From SIG603 sp964370635 (GTDB lineage Bacteria > Bacillota > Clostridia > Oscillospirales > Acutalibacteraceae): 64,000 nucleotides of DNA. The notes beneath the pieces are model-generated. The model ran no database searches. It was not told the DNA's origin and was given only the letters and a program-made list of their open reading frames with translations. Position 1 is the stretch's first letter, and every line of letters begins with the position of its first letter. Of the stretch, positions 1 through 7,747 are shown in pieces. A program made the position numbers and the translations under genes. The stretch is taken from positions 44,677 through 108,676 of the forward strand of contig CAYJJU010000007.1 of the NCBI GenBank assembly GCA_964370635.1. The letters are read 5' to 3'.

Positions 1-73
1 CAAATAAAAGTATGTGCTTTTCGGTTTCAACCATAAAGCTGCTGTGCTTAATGAAATGTAAATTTATTTCCAT
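1..73 (-). CDS. 5' end of a probable MBL-fold metallo-hydrolase (runs off the left edge)
   Basis: Only the first 24 codons are visible. They read MEINLHFIKHSSFMVETEKH and continue with a hydrophobic ILLF stretch. A short beta strand, then HSSF-V-E and a hydrophobic strand before an expected Asp, is the usual N-terminus of small metallo-beta-lactamase-fold hydrolases. A GGGAG lies at 86-90, a rather long 12 nt from the ATG, so the start is not certain. The family call is inference from a short fragment; the reading frame continues beyond base 1. Confidence 0.5.
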   Translation of the reverse strand, partial: MEINLHFIKHSSFMVETEKHILLF

Positions 74-183
74 TTGTCAAATTTTCTCCCTTTAAATGTT
101 GATTTTGTAATAAACTCTGCTCTTATTATATCAAGTATTTTAAAAAATGTATAGTAAAAAATATAGTGCCATTAAAAATTCGA

Positions 184-214
184 GGGGCTGTGACATCAAA
201 ATTGCCACAGCCCC
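184..214. terminator. Bidirectional hairpin terminator
   Basis: GGGGCTGTG and CACAGCCCC form a perfect 9-bp stem. The plus side is followed by a T run at about 217-222 and the minus side by TCGAATTTTT. It closes the operon that ends with the DUF1648 gene at 221. Confidence 0.75.
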
Positions 215-220
215 CATTTT

Positions 221-676
221 TTATTTGTTATATTTCATCATCTTAATCGAATAATACACTATACTCACCATCATTATACCGATGTATGAAAATGTCACGG
301 CTACAGGCATTACTGTGCTAAACGCAGTGAGTATTGCGATTGTACTAAAAAATAGTACCAGCAAAAACTTTAAATGCACCATCATATTTACCGTTACACC
401 TGCTACCATTGGGTTTTGGTAATCCGCCTTTACAAAAACAATTCTCTTTTTCCACATTTTCGGCTTTCTCTCTATAAACGATGTAAGAGCAAAGAGTACA
501 AGAGCTATTAGGGGTAATATAATTATAGTCCATTTGTCACCATAGCTTGTGACCTCTCCCTGAAAATTTGTTTGCATTGGTACTTTTTCGGGTATATTGT
601 TCCAGCGCACAAGAATTATTATCCACGTGGCAAGCATGGCCGCAATCGCCAAAACATTCTTAATAAGTCTTAACAT
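221..676 (-). CDS. DUF1648-domain membrane protein
   Basis: A 151-aa protein with about four hydrophobic segments (near residues 5-24, 49-66, 103-120 and 124-145). Between the first two is the DUF1648 signature: a hydrophobic strand, IPEKVPMQTNFQGEVTSYGD, then W. In SdpI-type immunity and signalling proteins this domain is membrane-bound, but this protein is short and carries no further recognisable domain. It is the last gene of a four-gene operon, 4 nt after the hydrolase stop. The role is unknown; a membrane or envelope function is inferred from its neighbours. Confidence 0.7.
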   Translation of the reverse strand: MLRLIKNVLAIAAMLATWIIILVRWNNIPEKVPMQTNFQGEVTSYGDKWTIIILPLIALVLFALTSFIERKPKMWKKRIVFVKADYQNPMVAGVTVNMMVHLKFLLVLFFSTIAILTAFSTVMPVAVTFSYIGIMMVSIVYYSIKMMKYNK

Positions 677-680
677 AATC

Positions 681-2024
681 TCATCTACCTATAAACTCTA
701 CTATGTCGTCTATCACATCAGGGCTTACCTCAGCTTTTACTTCGTACTCGCTTAAATCACTTTTTCCGTTTGACTGCATCATTAGATGATTAAGCCCCGG
801 ATATAATTTCAATGTGACGTTGTCCCTGTCTTTTAAAGTTTCTTCCCATAACTTATAGTCGATATCCGGAAAAATTTGAAAATCTTCCTCTCCTTGCAAA
901 ACGAGTATCGGCAAAGCGATATCATCAATAAAATTCTCGCCCGCATACTGTTTTGCAGATTTTTGATACCCTGCAGACAGTCCTAAAAGACTGGTGTCGT
1001 CGGCTACATCTGTCATGTCGCCACGTAAAATTTCTATGTCTATTTCTACCTGTTCTAGTTGCTCTTCTATAATAGCCTCTGTTTCGTCAGTATAAAGTCC
1101 TGTTCCAAAATCGTCCTTTATCGCCATGTTTTGGCTGTACTGCACTTCATATAAAGGCCTTAAAGTTCCTGCCATTGAGATTATTCCTGCAAGGTAATCG
1201 TTTTCATACGCTATGTATGGCGTAAGCATTCCACCCAAGGAATGGCCTAAAACATATATATTTTCATGGTCTACCCTAGCATCATTTTTAAGTAAATCTA
1301 GTGCAAACTCAACGTCTTCTAAAACCTCTTCATAAATGCCCATACCTTCACCAAAGTCTACTCCACTATGCGCATAAAATCTCTTGTCGTATCTAAGGCT
1401 TGCTATTCCGCTTTCTGCTAAACCATGCGCAATATCTTTAAACGGTGTGTTTTGATAAATTGTTTCGTTTTTATCACTTTGACCCGAGCCATGCACAAGT
1501 AGCACCACAGGTGGATTTTCCACATTTTTAGGCAAGGTAAGAAGTCCCTCTAGCGGATACTCCTCGCCTACAGTAACGCTCACTTCTTCAAAAGCATCAT
1601 TTTCTTCTGCTTCTTCTAAACTTTCGTATGCGAAAAATATTCCTGCAATCTCATCGTCGATGTTATAGGTAAGTGTAATTTTCAAACCGCCGTTTTCAAA
1701 TTTTTCCACCACGGAGCAAGTGTAAAATTCTTCACTTACTCCGCCTGCAACATTTACATGCTCTACATACGCCCCAAGCGATGTTACAGTGTCTTCCCAT
1801 ACGGTTTTAAGCGCTGTTTCATCAAGCTGAGCCGCAACCTCATCGCTAAAATCCTTTGCGACTTCTGCATATTCTCCACTGATTAAGCTTTGACTATGCT
1901 GTTTTGCAAGTTCAAAAACTTCATTTTGGTCATAGACTAGCTCCACACTTGATGTTGTAGCACAGGAAACAAAGGTGAAAATCGCCACAAGTATAACACA
2001 AAAACATGTCGCTACTTTTTTCAT
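681..2024 (-). CDS. Lipoprotein alpha/beta hydrolase with N-terminal DUF3887-like domain
   Basis: A 447-aa protein. The N-terminus has a lipoprotein signal (lipobox FVSC, lipidated Cys at about residue 21). Residues ~30-140 look like the DUF3887 module often found before serine hydrolases. The rest is an alpha/beta hydrolase: oxyanion region LLVHGSGQSD, nucleophile elbow GHSLGG, an Asp in LQGEEDFQI, and a late His in LNHLMM. It probably acts on an ester or peptide substrate outside the membrane, but the substrate is not predictable. The start has GAGGGG just upstream. It follows the ribbon-helix-helix gene by 2 nt, so the two are probably cotranscribed. Confidence 0.85.
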   Translation of the reverse strand: MKKVATCFCVILVAIFTFVSCATTSSVELVYDQNEVFELAKQHSQSLISGEYAEVAKDFSDEVAAQLDETALKTVWEDTVTSLGAYVEHVNVAGGVSEEFYTCSVVEKFENGGLKITLTYNIDDEIAGIFFAYESLEEAEENDAFEEVSVTVGEEYPLEGLLTLPKNVENPPVVLLVHGSGQSDKNETIYQNTPFKDIAHGLAESGIASLRYDKRFYAHSGVDFGEGMGIYEEVLEDVEFALDLLKNDARVDHENIYVLGHSLGGMLTPYIAYENDYLAGIISMAGTLRPLYEVQYSQNMAIKDDFGTGLYTDETEAIIEEQLEQVEIDIEILRGDMTDVADDTSLLGLSAGYQKSAKQYAGENFIDDIALPILVLQGEEDFQIFPDIDYKLWEETLKDRDNVTLKLYPGLNHLMMQSNGKSDLSEYEVKAEVSPDVIDDIVEFIGR

Positions 2025-2026
2025 AA

Positions 2027-2209
2027 TTACCCCTCTAAATTGTCATTATCCTTTTTACTACCTTTTTTTCGCTTTTTCACGCATTCGGTGAGCAGATACT
2101 CTATCTGACCATTTACAGAGCGAAAATCATCTTCTGCCCAAGCCATAATCTCGTCATAAAGCTTTTTTGAAAGGCGTAAAGGAATTTGTTTTTTCTGATT
2201 ATCTGCCAT
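2027..2209 (-). CDS. Arc/ribbon-helix-helix small protein
   Basis: A 60-aa basic protein. PLRLSKKLYDEIMAWAEDDFRSVNGQIEYLLTECV (shown in parts: strand IPLRLSKKLY, helix EIMAWAEDDF, second helix VNGQIEYLLTECV) is a ribbon-helix-helix fold. The tail is Lys-rich. Members of this family commonly sit directly beside SPFH-domain genes in Firmicutes, as here, with 5 nt between the two. It may be an autoregulator or an accessory protein of the SPFH complex. No toxin partner is visible, so I do not call it an antitoxin. Confidence 0.8.
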   Translation of the reverse strand: MADNQKKQIPLRLSKKLYDEIMAWAEDDFRSVNGQIEYLLTECVKKRKKGSKKDNDNLEG

Positions 2210-2214
2210 AATAA

Positions 2215-3252
2215 TTAATAAAGACTTCCCGAATTTACTATGGGTTGAGTGTCTTTATTTGCGCATAAAACCACAAGTAAATTTGATACCATTGCCGCTT
2301 TTCTCTCTTCATCAAGGTTTATGCTGTCGTTTTCTTCGATTTTTTCTAGTGCCATCTCAACCATGCCAACAGCACCGTCAACTATGAGTTTTTTTGCATC
2401 AATCAAAGCTGCCGCCTGTTGTCTTTGAAGCATAGCCGCCGCAATTTCAGGTGCATATGCAAGGTAAGTAATTTTAGTTTCCAAAATTTCAAGTCCTGCG
2501 CCCTGCACTTTTTGGCCTATTTCTTCTTTGATTTTCTCGGCAACTATCTCGCTAGAGCCTCTTAGTGAGCCCTCATCTGGCGAGCCATCCCCTGTTGTGT
2601 CGACATTTTGTGCCACATCATAAGGATAAACCCTTACTATGTTTCTAAGAGATGCATCACATTGAAGCGATAAAAATTCTTTGTAATTATCTACTGTAAA
2701 CACAGCCTTTGCAGTGTCTACTACCCTCCAAATGACGGCTATGCTAATCTCTATTGGATTTCCAAGGCAGTCATTTATTTTTTGCTTGTTGTTGTTTAAA
2801 GTCATAGATTTTAAAGAAATTTTCTTGGATACCATTTCAAAGCTTACGTTCATGTCACTGCCTACTGAAAGTTTTGATGTTTTCTGTGTGACATCTCCGC
2901 TTTGACGAAGTTTAGTTTGTGAGGCTGGGTTTACTCCCTCTACAAAAGGATTTACAAAGTATATGCCCTCGCCCTTAAGTGTTCCTATGTATTTACCAAA
3001 AAGTGTAAGTACCAAAGCTTCTTGTGGCTGAAGTATTTTTATTCCGATAAATAAAATCCAGCCAAAAAGAATGTAAAGTCCAACTAGTACTATGCATGTG
3101 ACGCCTAAAGCTATCGGAAGCATTCCGCTTTCAAGCCCTATGATGCTTAGCACCAATCCCGCTATTGCGGCAAAGTACCCTAAAATTGTTAATATAAGTA
3201 CCGGTAAACCGCTTTTTGCTTTTAAAATTTTTTCACTGACTATGTTATTCAT
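2215..3252 (-). CDS. SPFH/band-7 domain membrane protein
   Basis: A 345-aa flotillin/prohibitin-like protein. Two close hydrophobic segments at about residues 15-35 and 42-72 anchor it. They are followed by QPQEALVLTLFGKYIGTLKGEGIYFVNPF, the start of the SPFH domain, and a long helical C-terminal half with AAMLQRQQAAALIDAKKLIV. Such proteins form oligomeric membrane scaffolds. It is the first gene of a four-gene operon; GGAGG at 3260-3264 fixes the ATG, and a consensus promoter lies just upstream. Confidence 0.88.
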   Translation of the reverse strand: MNNIVSEKILKAKSGLPVLILTILGYFAAIAGLVLSIIGLESGMLPIALGVTCIVLVGLYILFGWILFIGIKILQPQEALVLTLFGKYIGTLKGEGIYFVNPFVEGVNPASQTKLRQSGDVTQKTSKLSVGSDMNVSFEMVSKKISLKSMTLNNNKQKINDCLGNPIEISIAVIWRVVDTAKAVFTVDNYKEFLSLQCDASLRNIVRVYPYDVAQNVDTTGDGSPDEGSLRGSSEIVAEKIKEEIGQKVQGAGLEILETKITYLAYAPEIAAAMLQRQQAAALIDAKKLIVDGAVGMVEMALEKIEENDSINLDEERKAAMVSNLLVVLCANKDTQPIVNSGSLY

Positions 3253-3284
3253 AACCTAGCCTCCATTCATATTATTGTGATATC

Positions 3285-3313
3285 ATTATAATATCATTTT
3301 ATACGTTTGTCAA
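3285..3313 (-). promoter_or_regulatory. Sigma-A promoter of the SPFH operon
   Basis: On the minus strand TTGACA (3308-3313) and TATAAT (3285-3290) are both perfect consensus, separated by 17 bp. The spacer and -10 sit in a run of ATGATAT repeats that could hold an operator. The 5' UTR is short and carries GGAGG. Confidence 0.8.
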
Positions 3314-3327
3314 GAGGGTATTTATAA

Positions 3328-3362
3328 TTAATAGTTAATAGTTAATAGTTAATAGTTAATAA
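3328..3362. repeat. Heptanucleotide tandem repeat, 5 units of TTAATAG
   Basis: Four perfect TTAATAG units and a fifth TTAATAA lie between the SPFH promoter and the XRE stop codon. A second array with the related unit CTMTCAA (reverse complement TTGAKAG) lies at 41564-41598. Slippage-prone and non-coding. Confidence 0.9.
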
Positions 3363-3374
3363 CTGCTGTGACTT

Positions 3375-3686
3375 TTATGCCTCTCCGTATTTACTTTTGA
3401 GAAACTCAACATAATCCTTAAGGTCTTCCCATGCTTTTTCTTCTATCTTTTCACCAAGCAAGACTCTTTTAATCGTTTCTTCATCAATTATACTTTCTGT
3501 GTTTCTATTTAAAATATAATCTATGCTCACCTTAAAATACTCTGATATCGCCTTTAATTTTTCATTATCTATGTCCCGTTTGCCTTTTTCCCAGTTAGAC
3601 ACCGTGTTTTGTGCAACACCAAAAATACTTGCAAACTCCTTTTGGCTTAAATTATTTTTCTTTCTTATTTTAATTAAATTATTCAT
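3375..3686 (-). CDS. XRE-family transcriptional repressor (cI-like)
   Basis: A 103-aa protein. Residues 1-60 form a Cro/cI helix-turn-helix: IRKKNNLSQKEFASIFGV, recognition helix AQNTVSNWEKGKRDI, then the usual LKAISEYFKVSIDYIL. The tail is short and acidic and has no peptidase domain, so it is not LexA/CI-cleavable in the classical way. It is divergent from the holin-endolysin pair and likely represses it through the palindromes at 3741-3805. Its own weak promoter (TTTACT, 17 bp, TAAAAT at 3707-3712) contains a GGGATAAAA half-site. Confidence 0.85.
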   Translation of the reverse strand: MNNLIKIRKKNNLSQKEFASIFGVAQNTVSNWEKGKRDIDNEKLKAISEYFKVSIDYILNRNTESIIDEETIKRVLLGEKIEEKAWEDLKDYVEFLKSKYGEA

Positions 3687-3706
3687 ATTCTCACCGCCTT
3701 AAGTAC

Positions 3707-3805
3707 ATTTTATCATGTTTTGGGATAAAAGTAAAGGAAAAATCCCGTTTAGGGATTGACAAATGTTTTTGATTGTGATATTATCACAATATGAGATATT
3801 CTCAT
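3707..3805. promoter_or_regulatory. Divergent control region between XRE repressor and lysis genes
   Basis: The plus strand has TTGACA (3756-3761), a 17-bp spacer and TATTAT (3779-3784), aimed at the holin. Three inverted repeats cover it: AATCCC-GTTTA-GGGATT (3741-3757) overlaps the -35; the 19-bp palindrome ATTGTGATATTATCACAAT (3772-3790) covers the -10; ATGAGA-TAT-TCTCAT (3791-3805) covers the start region. The minus-strand promoter of the repressor (-10 at 3707-3712) has GGGATAAAA (3722-3730) in its spacer. Operator function is inferred. Confidence 0.7.
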
Positions 3806-3919
3806 TCCCCTACACAAGCGCACTTTCTTTGATTAAGTGTAAAAAATAAGTAATTAAATAGAAACTTTTATAATATATTTACTTATCACGCCTTAATCTA
3901 TATTAGAAAGGAGCAAACT

Positions 3920-4126
3920 ATGAAAACTTGGTTTTTAGCCGCAGGAATGCGTGCGCTTAAGACATTCGCCCAAACAGCCGTCGCTGTTATAGGAACTTCC
4001 GCACTTGTAAGTGAGGTCAACTGGATTACCGTTGGCTCCGCTTCCGTGCTGGCCGCCGTCTTATCTTTACTTACCTCCGCAGCAGGGCTTCCGGAGCTTA
4101 AGGAGGATAGCAGTGGTACCGATTAA
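3920..4126 (+). CDS. Phage-type holin
   Basis: A 68-aa protein with an amphipathic N-terminal stretch (MKTWFLAAGMRALKTFAQTA), two hydrophobic segments around residues 17-31 and 38-54 and a charged end. Size and pattern fit r1t-type holins, which open the membrane for an endolysin. GAAAGGAG lies at about 3905-3912. Its 3' end contains the ribosome site and start of the endolysin gene, so the two are translationally coupled. No other phage gene is visible, so this is a standalone or remnant lysis cassette. Confidence 0.82.
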   Translation: MKTWFLAAGMRALKTFAQTAVAVIGTSALVSEVNWITVGSASVLAAVLSLLTSAAGLPELKEDSSGTD

Positions 4127-5012
4127 AGAGCTCTTATGCCCCGAAAGCAGTTATAGCTTAAAATCTCCCTGCAGCATAACGCCCAGCTATGTCATCATCC
4201 ACAACACAGCAAACAACGCCTGTGCGGCAAGCGAGGCCTGCTCTATGCTTAAAAACAGCAAAAAATATTCGTTTCACTATGTGGTAGATGAAAGAGAAAT
4301 TGTCCGCTGTATACCGGAAGACCGCTGCTCTTTAAGTGTCAATAACGACGAGGGCAACAGGCAAGGAATTAGCATAGAAATTTGCTACTCTTTAAGCGGC
4401 GGTGCTAGGTTTGATGCCGCGCAAAGAAATGCGGCAAAGCTTACGGCAGATATTTTGAAGCGCTACTCTTGGGACATAAAAAGCGTTAAGAAGCACCAAG
4501 ATTTTGATATGAGCTATTGTCCACACAGAAATTTAGACATGGGCTGGGATTTGTTTATCGGTCTTGTAAATTCCTTTATAGAAATTGAAGAAAAAACAAA
4601 AAATTTACCGCTTCAGCAAAAATGCATCTATACAGGAGATTTAGTGTCCATACTTTCAAATGCACATTATTATAAAAGCAGTAAGGCCTTGCCCTCATTT
4701 ATTAAAAACGATAAATGGTATGTCGACTCAGTCGACGGCGACTGCGTAACTATTAATAAAAACATTTTGGGCACTCAGTCTATCGAAACGCAAATTCATA
4801 TCAAATATCTAACCGTAATTAAACCTGCTAGTACTTACAAGGTATTTGTAAGTACTAGGCAGGGCTTAAACTGCAGAACAGGTCCCGGCATAAATTACCC
4901 TTCGGTGACCACATTTTCTAGGGACACAGTTTTAACCATCACAAATACAGACGATAACTGGGGAAAAACTATGATAGGTTGGGTGTATCTGCCTCATACA
5001 ACAAGAATTTGA
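4113..5012 (+). CDS. N-acetylmuramoyl-L-alanine amidase endolysin with C-terminal SH3b domain
   Basis: A 299-aa protein that cuts the MurNAc-L-Ala bond of peptidoglycan. I place the start at GTG 4113, because AGGAGG at 4101-4106 lies 6 nt before it; the frame is open further upstream but only as the shadow of the holin gene. The Amidase_2 domain spans ~20-150: YVIIHNTAN (first zinc His), KKHQDF (second His) and SYCPHRN (Cys/His end). A middle SH3-like linker (KWYVDSVDGDCVTI) follows. The C-terminal SH3b has LNCRTGPGINYPSV and DNWGKT-IGWVYL. It overlaps the holin by 14 nt. Confidence 0.88.
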   Translation: MVPIKELLCPESSYSLKSPCSITPSYVIIHNTANNACAASEACSMLKNSKKYSFHYVVDEREIVRCIPEDRCSLSVNNDEGNRQGISIEICYSLSGGARFDAAQRNAAKLTADILKRYSWDIKSVKKHQDFDMSYCPHRNLDMGWDLFIGLVNSFIEIEEKTKNLPLQQKCIYTGDLVSILSNAHYYKSSKALPSFIKNDKWYVDSVDGDCVTINKNILGTQSIETQIHIKYLTVIKPASTYKVFVSTRQGLNCRTGPGINYPSVTTFSRDTVLTITNTDDNWGKTMIGWVYLPHTTRI

Positions 5013-5066
5013 CGGCAAATTACACATATTTTATTTTGATTTGACCAAAGAGTTTAACAGTTATAA

Positions 5067-5104
5067 GAAAAATGCAAGATTTTAATTAATGACTTGCATT
5101 TTTC
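5067..5104 (+). terminator. Terminator of the lysis cassette
   Basis: GAAAAATGCAAG and CTTGCATTTTTC are perfect complementary arms (12 bp) around a 14-nt loop, and the 3' arm ends in a T tract. The 3' arm also contains the -35 element of the next gene. Confidence 0.75.
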
Positions 5105-5122
5105 TGCGTATTATGGTAAAAT
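5094..5122 (+). promoter_or_regulatory. Promoter of the aminotransferase gene, overlapping a terminator arm
   Basis: TTGCAT (5094-5099), 17 bp and TAAAAT (5117-5122). The -35 lies inside the 3' arm of the preceding terminator hairpin, so the two signals share bases. Confidence 0.6.
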
Positions 5123-5189
5123 ATCGCCATAGAATAAAACAAATATGCAGTTATTACGTTTGCATAATTCAAATTTAGGAGAATTTAAT

Positions 5190-6464
5190 ATGACATTAAA
5201 AGAAATGCCAGCCCAAGAACTTAAAAATTTTTACGATAAAACAAAAAATGAATATGATAATTTTGTTTCACAATCACTTAAACTTGATATGTCAAGAGGA
5301 AAGCCCGGAGCCGACCAACTTGACCTTGTAAATGATTTATTAAGTGCAATTGATAAAAATTCTAATACAACCGGCATAAATGGTGACGATTACAGAAACT
5401 ACGGAATTTTAGATGGTATATCAGAGATTAAAAAGCTATTTGCACAAATTTTTGATGTAGATGTAAAAAACATCATCTCTGGCAACAATTCAAGTCTTAC
5501 ATTAATGTTTGAAATTATAAACAGAGGCTTCACACACGGCTTTAATGGTTGTGCACCTTGGCACACTGTATCTGACAGAAAATTCTTATGCATAGTCCCA
5601 GGTTATGATAGACATTTTGCTATTACTGAATATTTCGGTTTTGATATGATAAATATCCCAATGGTAAATGGCAACCCAGACATGGATAAAATTGAAGAAC
5701 TTGTACAAAGTGACTCTTCTATTAAAGGAATTTGGTGTGTACCAAAATACTCAAACCCCACAGGTATCACTTATAGTGATGACACTGTAAAAAGATTTGC
5801 AAACCTTAAGCCTTTAGCAAAAGATTTTAAAATCATGTGGGATAACGCTTACTGCGTACATGATTTAGAAGACAAAACAGATGAGCTGTTAAATCTTTAT
5901 ACTCTAGCAGAAGAAAACGGCAACGAAGACACCGTTTTTATGTTTACATCAACATCAAAAATTACTTTCCCAGGCTCAGGCGTTTGCGCCATGGTATCTA
6001 GTGAAAATAATGCAAAAGATTTGAAATCACAATTTTTTGTACAAACCATAGGTCCTGATAAATTAAATCAATTAAAACATGCTAATTTCTTAAAAGATTT
6101 AGACGGTGTAAAAAATATTATGAACTTGCACAAAACTATATTAAAACCAAAATTTGATATGGTATGTAATACTTTAGAACATCAGCTTAAAGATTTAGAA
6201 CTTGCGGCGTGGAACACACCACGAGGCGGATATTTTGTAAGCGTTGACGTAATGGACGGCTGTGCAAAACGTGTAGTTGAGCTTTGTAAAAACGCAGGTG
6301 TTGTGCTAACAGGTGCAGGAGCTACCTTCCCATATTATAAAGACCCAAAAGACAGCAACATAAGAATTGCACCAACCTATCCCCCACTTGATGAGCTTGA
6401 CACAGCAATGAAACTTTTCTGTGTATGTGTAAAACTTGCCGCTTGTGAGAAATTGATTAAATAA
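5190..6464 (+). CDS. Class I/II aminotransferase of the aspartate aminotransferase subgroup Ic (PF12897-like)
   Basis: A 424-aa PLP enzyme. AGGAG at 5177-5181 lies 8 nt before ATG 5190, so I reject the in-frame ATG at 5145. Features are SRGKPGADQL near the N-terminus, a PKYSNPTGITY motif, DNAYCVHDL, and TSTSKITFPGSGV with the PLP lysine. This branch is annotated as aspartate or MocR-like aminotransferase; the AspT-type member of Corynebacterium is an aspartate aminotransferase. Substrate here is inferred, not shown. It is monocistronic and ends in a perfect hairpin. Confidence 0.85.
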   Translation: MTLKEMPAQELKNFYDKTKNEYDNFVSQSLKLDMSRGKPGADQLDLVNDLLSAIDKNSNTTGINGDDYRNYGILDGISEIKKLFAQIFDVDVKNIISGNNSSLTLMFEIINRGFTHGFNGCAPWHTVSDRKFLCIVPGYDRHFAITEYFGFDMINIPMVNGNPDMDKIEELVQSDSSIKGIWCVPKYSNPTGITYSDDTVKRFANLKPLAKDFKIMWDNAYCVHDLEDKTDELLNLYTLAEENGNEDTVFMFTSTSKITFPGSGVCAMVSSENNAKDLKSQFFVQTIGPDKLNQLKHANFLKDLDGVKNIMNLHKTILKPKFDMVCNTLEHQLKDLELAAWNTPRGGYFVSVDVMDGCAKRVVELCKNAGVVLTGAGATFPYYKDPKDSNIRIAPTYPPLDELDTAMKLFCVCVKLAACEKLIK

Positions 6465-6471
6465 TTAAACC

Positions 6472-6501
6472 AAAACTGTGACGATTTTTCGTCACAGTTT
6501 T
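6472..6501 (+). terminator. Perfect hairpin terminator after the aminotransferase
   Basis: AAAACTGTGACGA, loop TTTT, TCGTCACAGTTTT: a 13-bp perfect stem ending in T4. A sister hairpin with the same CTGTGACG core lies at 6764-6794. Confidence 0.8.
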
Positions 6502-6524
6502 CAGCGTGTCAAAAAAGGCATGGC

Positions 6525-6763
6525 GTTTCATCATAATGACAATTATTAAAAGTTTTACTAAATTTTTTTCAAAAAATTTCGGGTACTTAGGGCAGAGCCC
6601 TAAGGCGTTTTCCGCAGAAAACGAAATCTTATCCTTAGAAGAGCATTTTAAAGGTGAATTTTGCCCTAAAAGGGCAAAAGAGGAAAGTTTTGCGATAAAA
6701 AACTTTCCTTATGCCTACCCATTTGTGCAACTATTTTCCTAACAGAGGTTTATTGACAGTCTG
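6525..6763 (+). repeat. Dispersed four-hairpin repeat, copy 1
   Basis: About 239 bp, nearly identical to 22073-22310 in the same orientation. Four hairpins follow one another: CTTAGGGC/GCCCTAAG, CGTTTTC/GAAAACG, TTTTGCCC/GGGCAAAA and GGAAAGTTTT/AAAACTTTCC. Both copies end in TTTATTGACAGTCTG. A 78-codon open frame crosses this copy, but the other copy has a stop in it, so it is not a gene. It is flanked by two CTGTGACG hairpins. No transposase is present. Confidence 0.85.
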
Positions 6764-6794
6764 AACCTGTGACGTTTTTTCGTCACAGGTTTTT
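6764..6794. terminator. Hairpin terminator downstream of the NUDIX gene
   Basis: AACCTGTGACG, T6, CGTCACAGGTT: an 11-bp stem with T-rich flanks on both sides. It serves the minus-strand NUDIX gene and could stop plus-strand transcripts. Confidence 0.75.
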
Positions 6795-6795
6795 A

Positions 6796-7245
6796 TTATA
6801 TACCCTCATCGCAAATTCGCTCTAGCGCCCAGCTTTGATGGTGTAGTATTAAATTAAGCTCTTTAGTAGGTATCCACATTAACTCGTGGTCAAGCTCTAC
6901 GGGCTTTGCTACCACTCCGTTTATTTCCATTGTGTAAAAATATCCTATAAAATGAAAGTAATCTCCTTTTTCTTCATTAAAAAAATAGTAATCCGCTTTA
7001 CACACACATTTTTTAGGAGTAACATCAAAACCAACCTCTTCCAAACATTCACGTTTGAGACACTGTTCTCTAGTCTCTCCTTCTTCTACCCCTCCACCTA
7101 TCATAAAAAATTCTTCTTTCCCGCCAAAGAACGGTGCTTTTACTACACAGACTTCGCCTTTATCGTTAAAATCTACGCCATACACGCCAATACGCTCATG
7201 ATAATGCACCCCATCTTTTTTAACTCCAAAACTTTTCTCAAGCAT
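6796..7245 (-). CDS. NUDIX hydrolase
   Basis: A 149-aa protein with the NUDIX box GGVEEGETREQCLKRECLEE followed by VGF, giving the Mg-binding REx2EE glutamates at about residues 63-68. The family hydrolyses nucleoside diphosphates linked to another group; substrate class cannot be read here. Low-complexity start MLEKSFGVKKDGVHYHERIGVYG is typical of MutT-like members. The upstream XRE gene is separated by its own terminator, so it is probably transcribed alone. Confidence 0.87.
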   Translation of the reverse strand: MLEKSFGVKKDGVHYHERIGVYGVDFNDKGEVCVVKAPFFGGKEEFFMIGGGVEEGETREQCLKRECLEEVGFDVTPKKCVCKADYYFFNEEKGDYFHFIGYFYTMEINGVVAKPVELDHELMWIPTKELNLILHHQSWALERICDEGI

Positions 7246-7270
7246 ATCTTTCCCTCCACTTTTTTAATAA

Positions 7271-7303
7271 AAAATCCACCCGTTTATTTTTCGGGTGGAT
7301 TTT
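7271..7303 (-). terminator. Terminator of the XRE gene at 7311
   Basis: AAAATCCACCCG and CGGGTGGATTTT form a 12-bp stem around a 9-nt loop, with T-rich flanks on both strands. Confidence 0.8.
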
Positions 7304-7310
7304 TACTTTT

Positions 7311-7562
7311 CTACTTGTTTTTTCCAGTCAATAACCACATGACAGAAACATTTAGTATGTCAGCCAGAGCCAAGAGCTCAAAATCGGATACAAATCTAAT
7401 TTGTCCTTCCAGTTTTGAAAGACCCGAAGAGTTCAAATCCACTCCTCTAACTTGCAACTGGGCAAGCAATTCCTTTTGCTTCATTCCTTGGTTTTTACGT
7501 GCTGACTCGACCCTTGCTCCTATCAAGTTCTTATCGCCGAGAGGCTGTTTTCTTAAACGCAT
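7311..7562 (-). CDS. XRE-family DNA-binding protein
   Basis: An 83-aa protein, essentially one Cro/cI helix-turn-helix: ARVESARKNQGMKQKELLAQ, then LNSSGLSKLEGQIRFVSDFE and a closing LADILNVSVMWLLTG. The recognition helix starts at LNSSGLSK, a variant common in Clostridia XRE proteins. AAAGGAG lies 7-8 nt before the ATG. Target genes are unknown; the next gene downstream is NUDIX, across a terminator. Confidence 0.83.
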   Translation of the reverse strand: MRLRKQPLGDKNLIGARVESARKNQGMKQKELLAQLQVRGVDLNSSGLSKLEGQIRFVSDFELLALADILNVSVMWLLTGKNK

Positions 7563-7747
7563 ACGGAGCTCCTTTCATAATGAAACATGATTTATTTGTC
7601 TATATTATAATATTTATTTAGCTTTAATTTATGAACATTCTGTTAATTATTTCGATTTTTGAAGTAAACGTTATTAATAATTAATAAATTTGGTGGATAT
7701 GTTTAAAAACATATGATTTAAATAACGAAAAAATATTAATATAATTG

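Noticed and set aside
2027..2209. Ribbon-helix-helix protein as an antitoxin
   Set aside because: Its neighbours are an SPFH protein and a lipoprotein hydrolase, with no toxin-like partner.
4011..4112. Upstream extension of the endolysin frame
   Set aside because: It is only the holin gene read in another frame; AGGAGG plus GTG at 4113 gives a clear start.
6506..6742. 78-codon open frame across the first dispersed repeat
   Set aside because: The second repeat copy has a stop codon (CCT TAA) in the same frame, and hairpin stems rather than codons are conserved.
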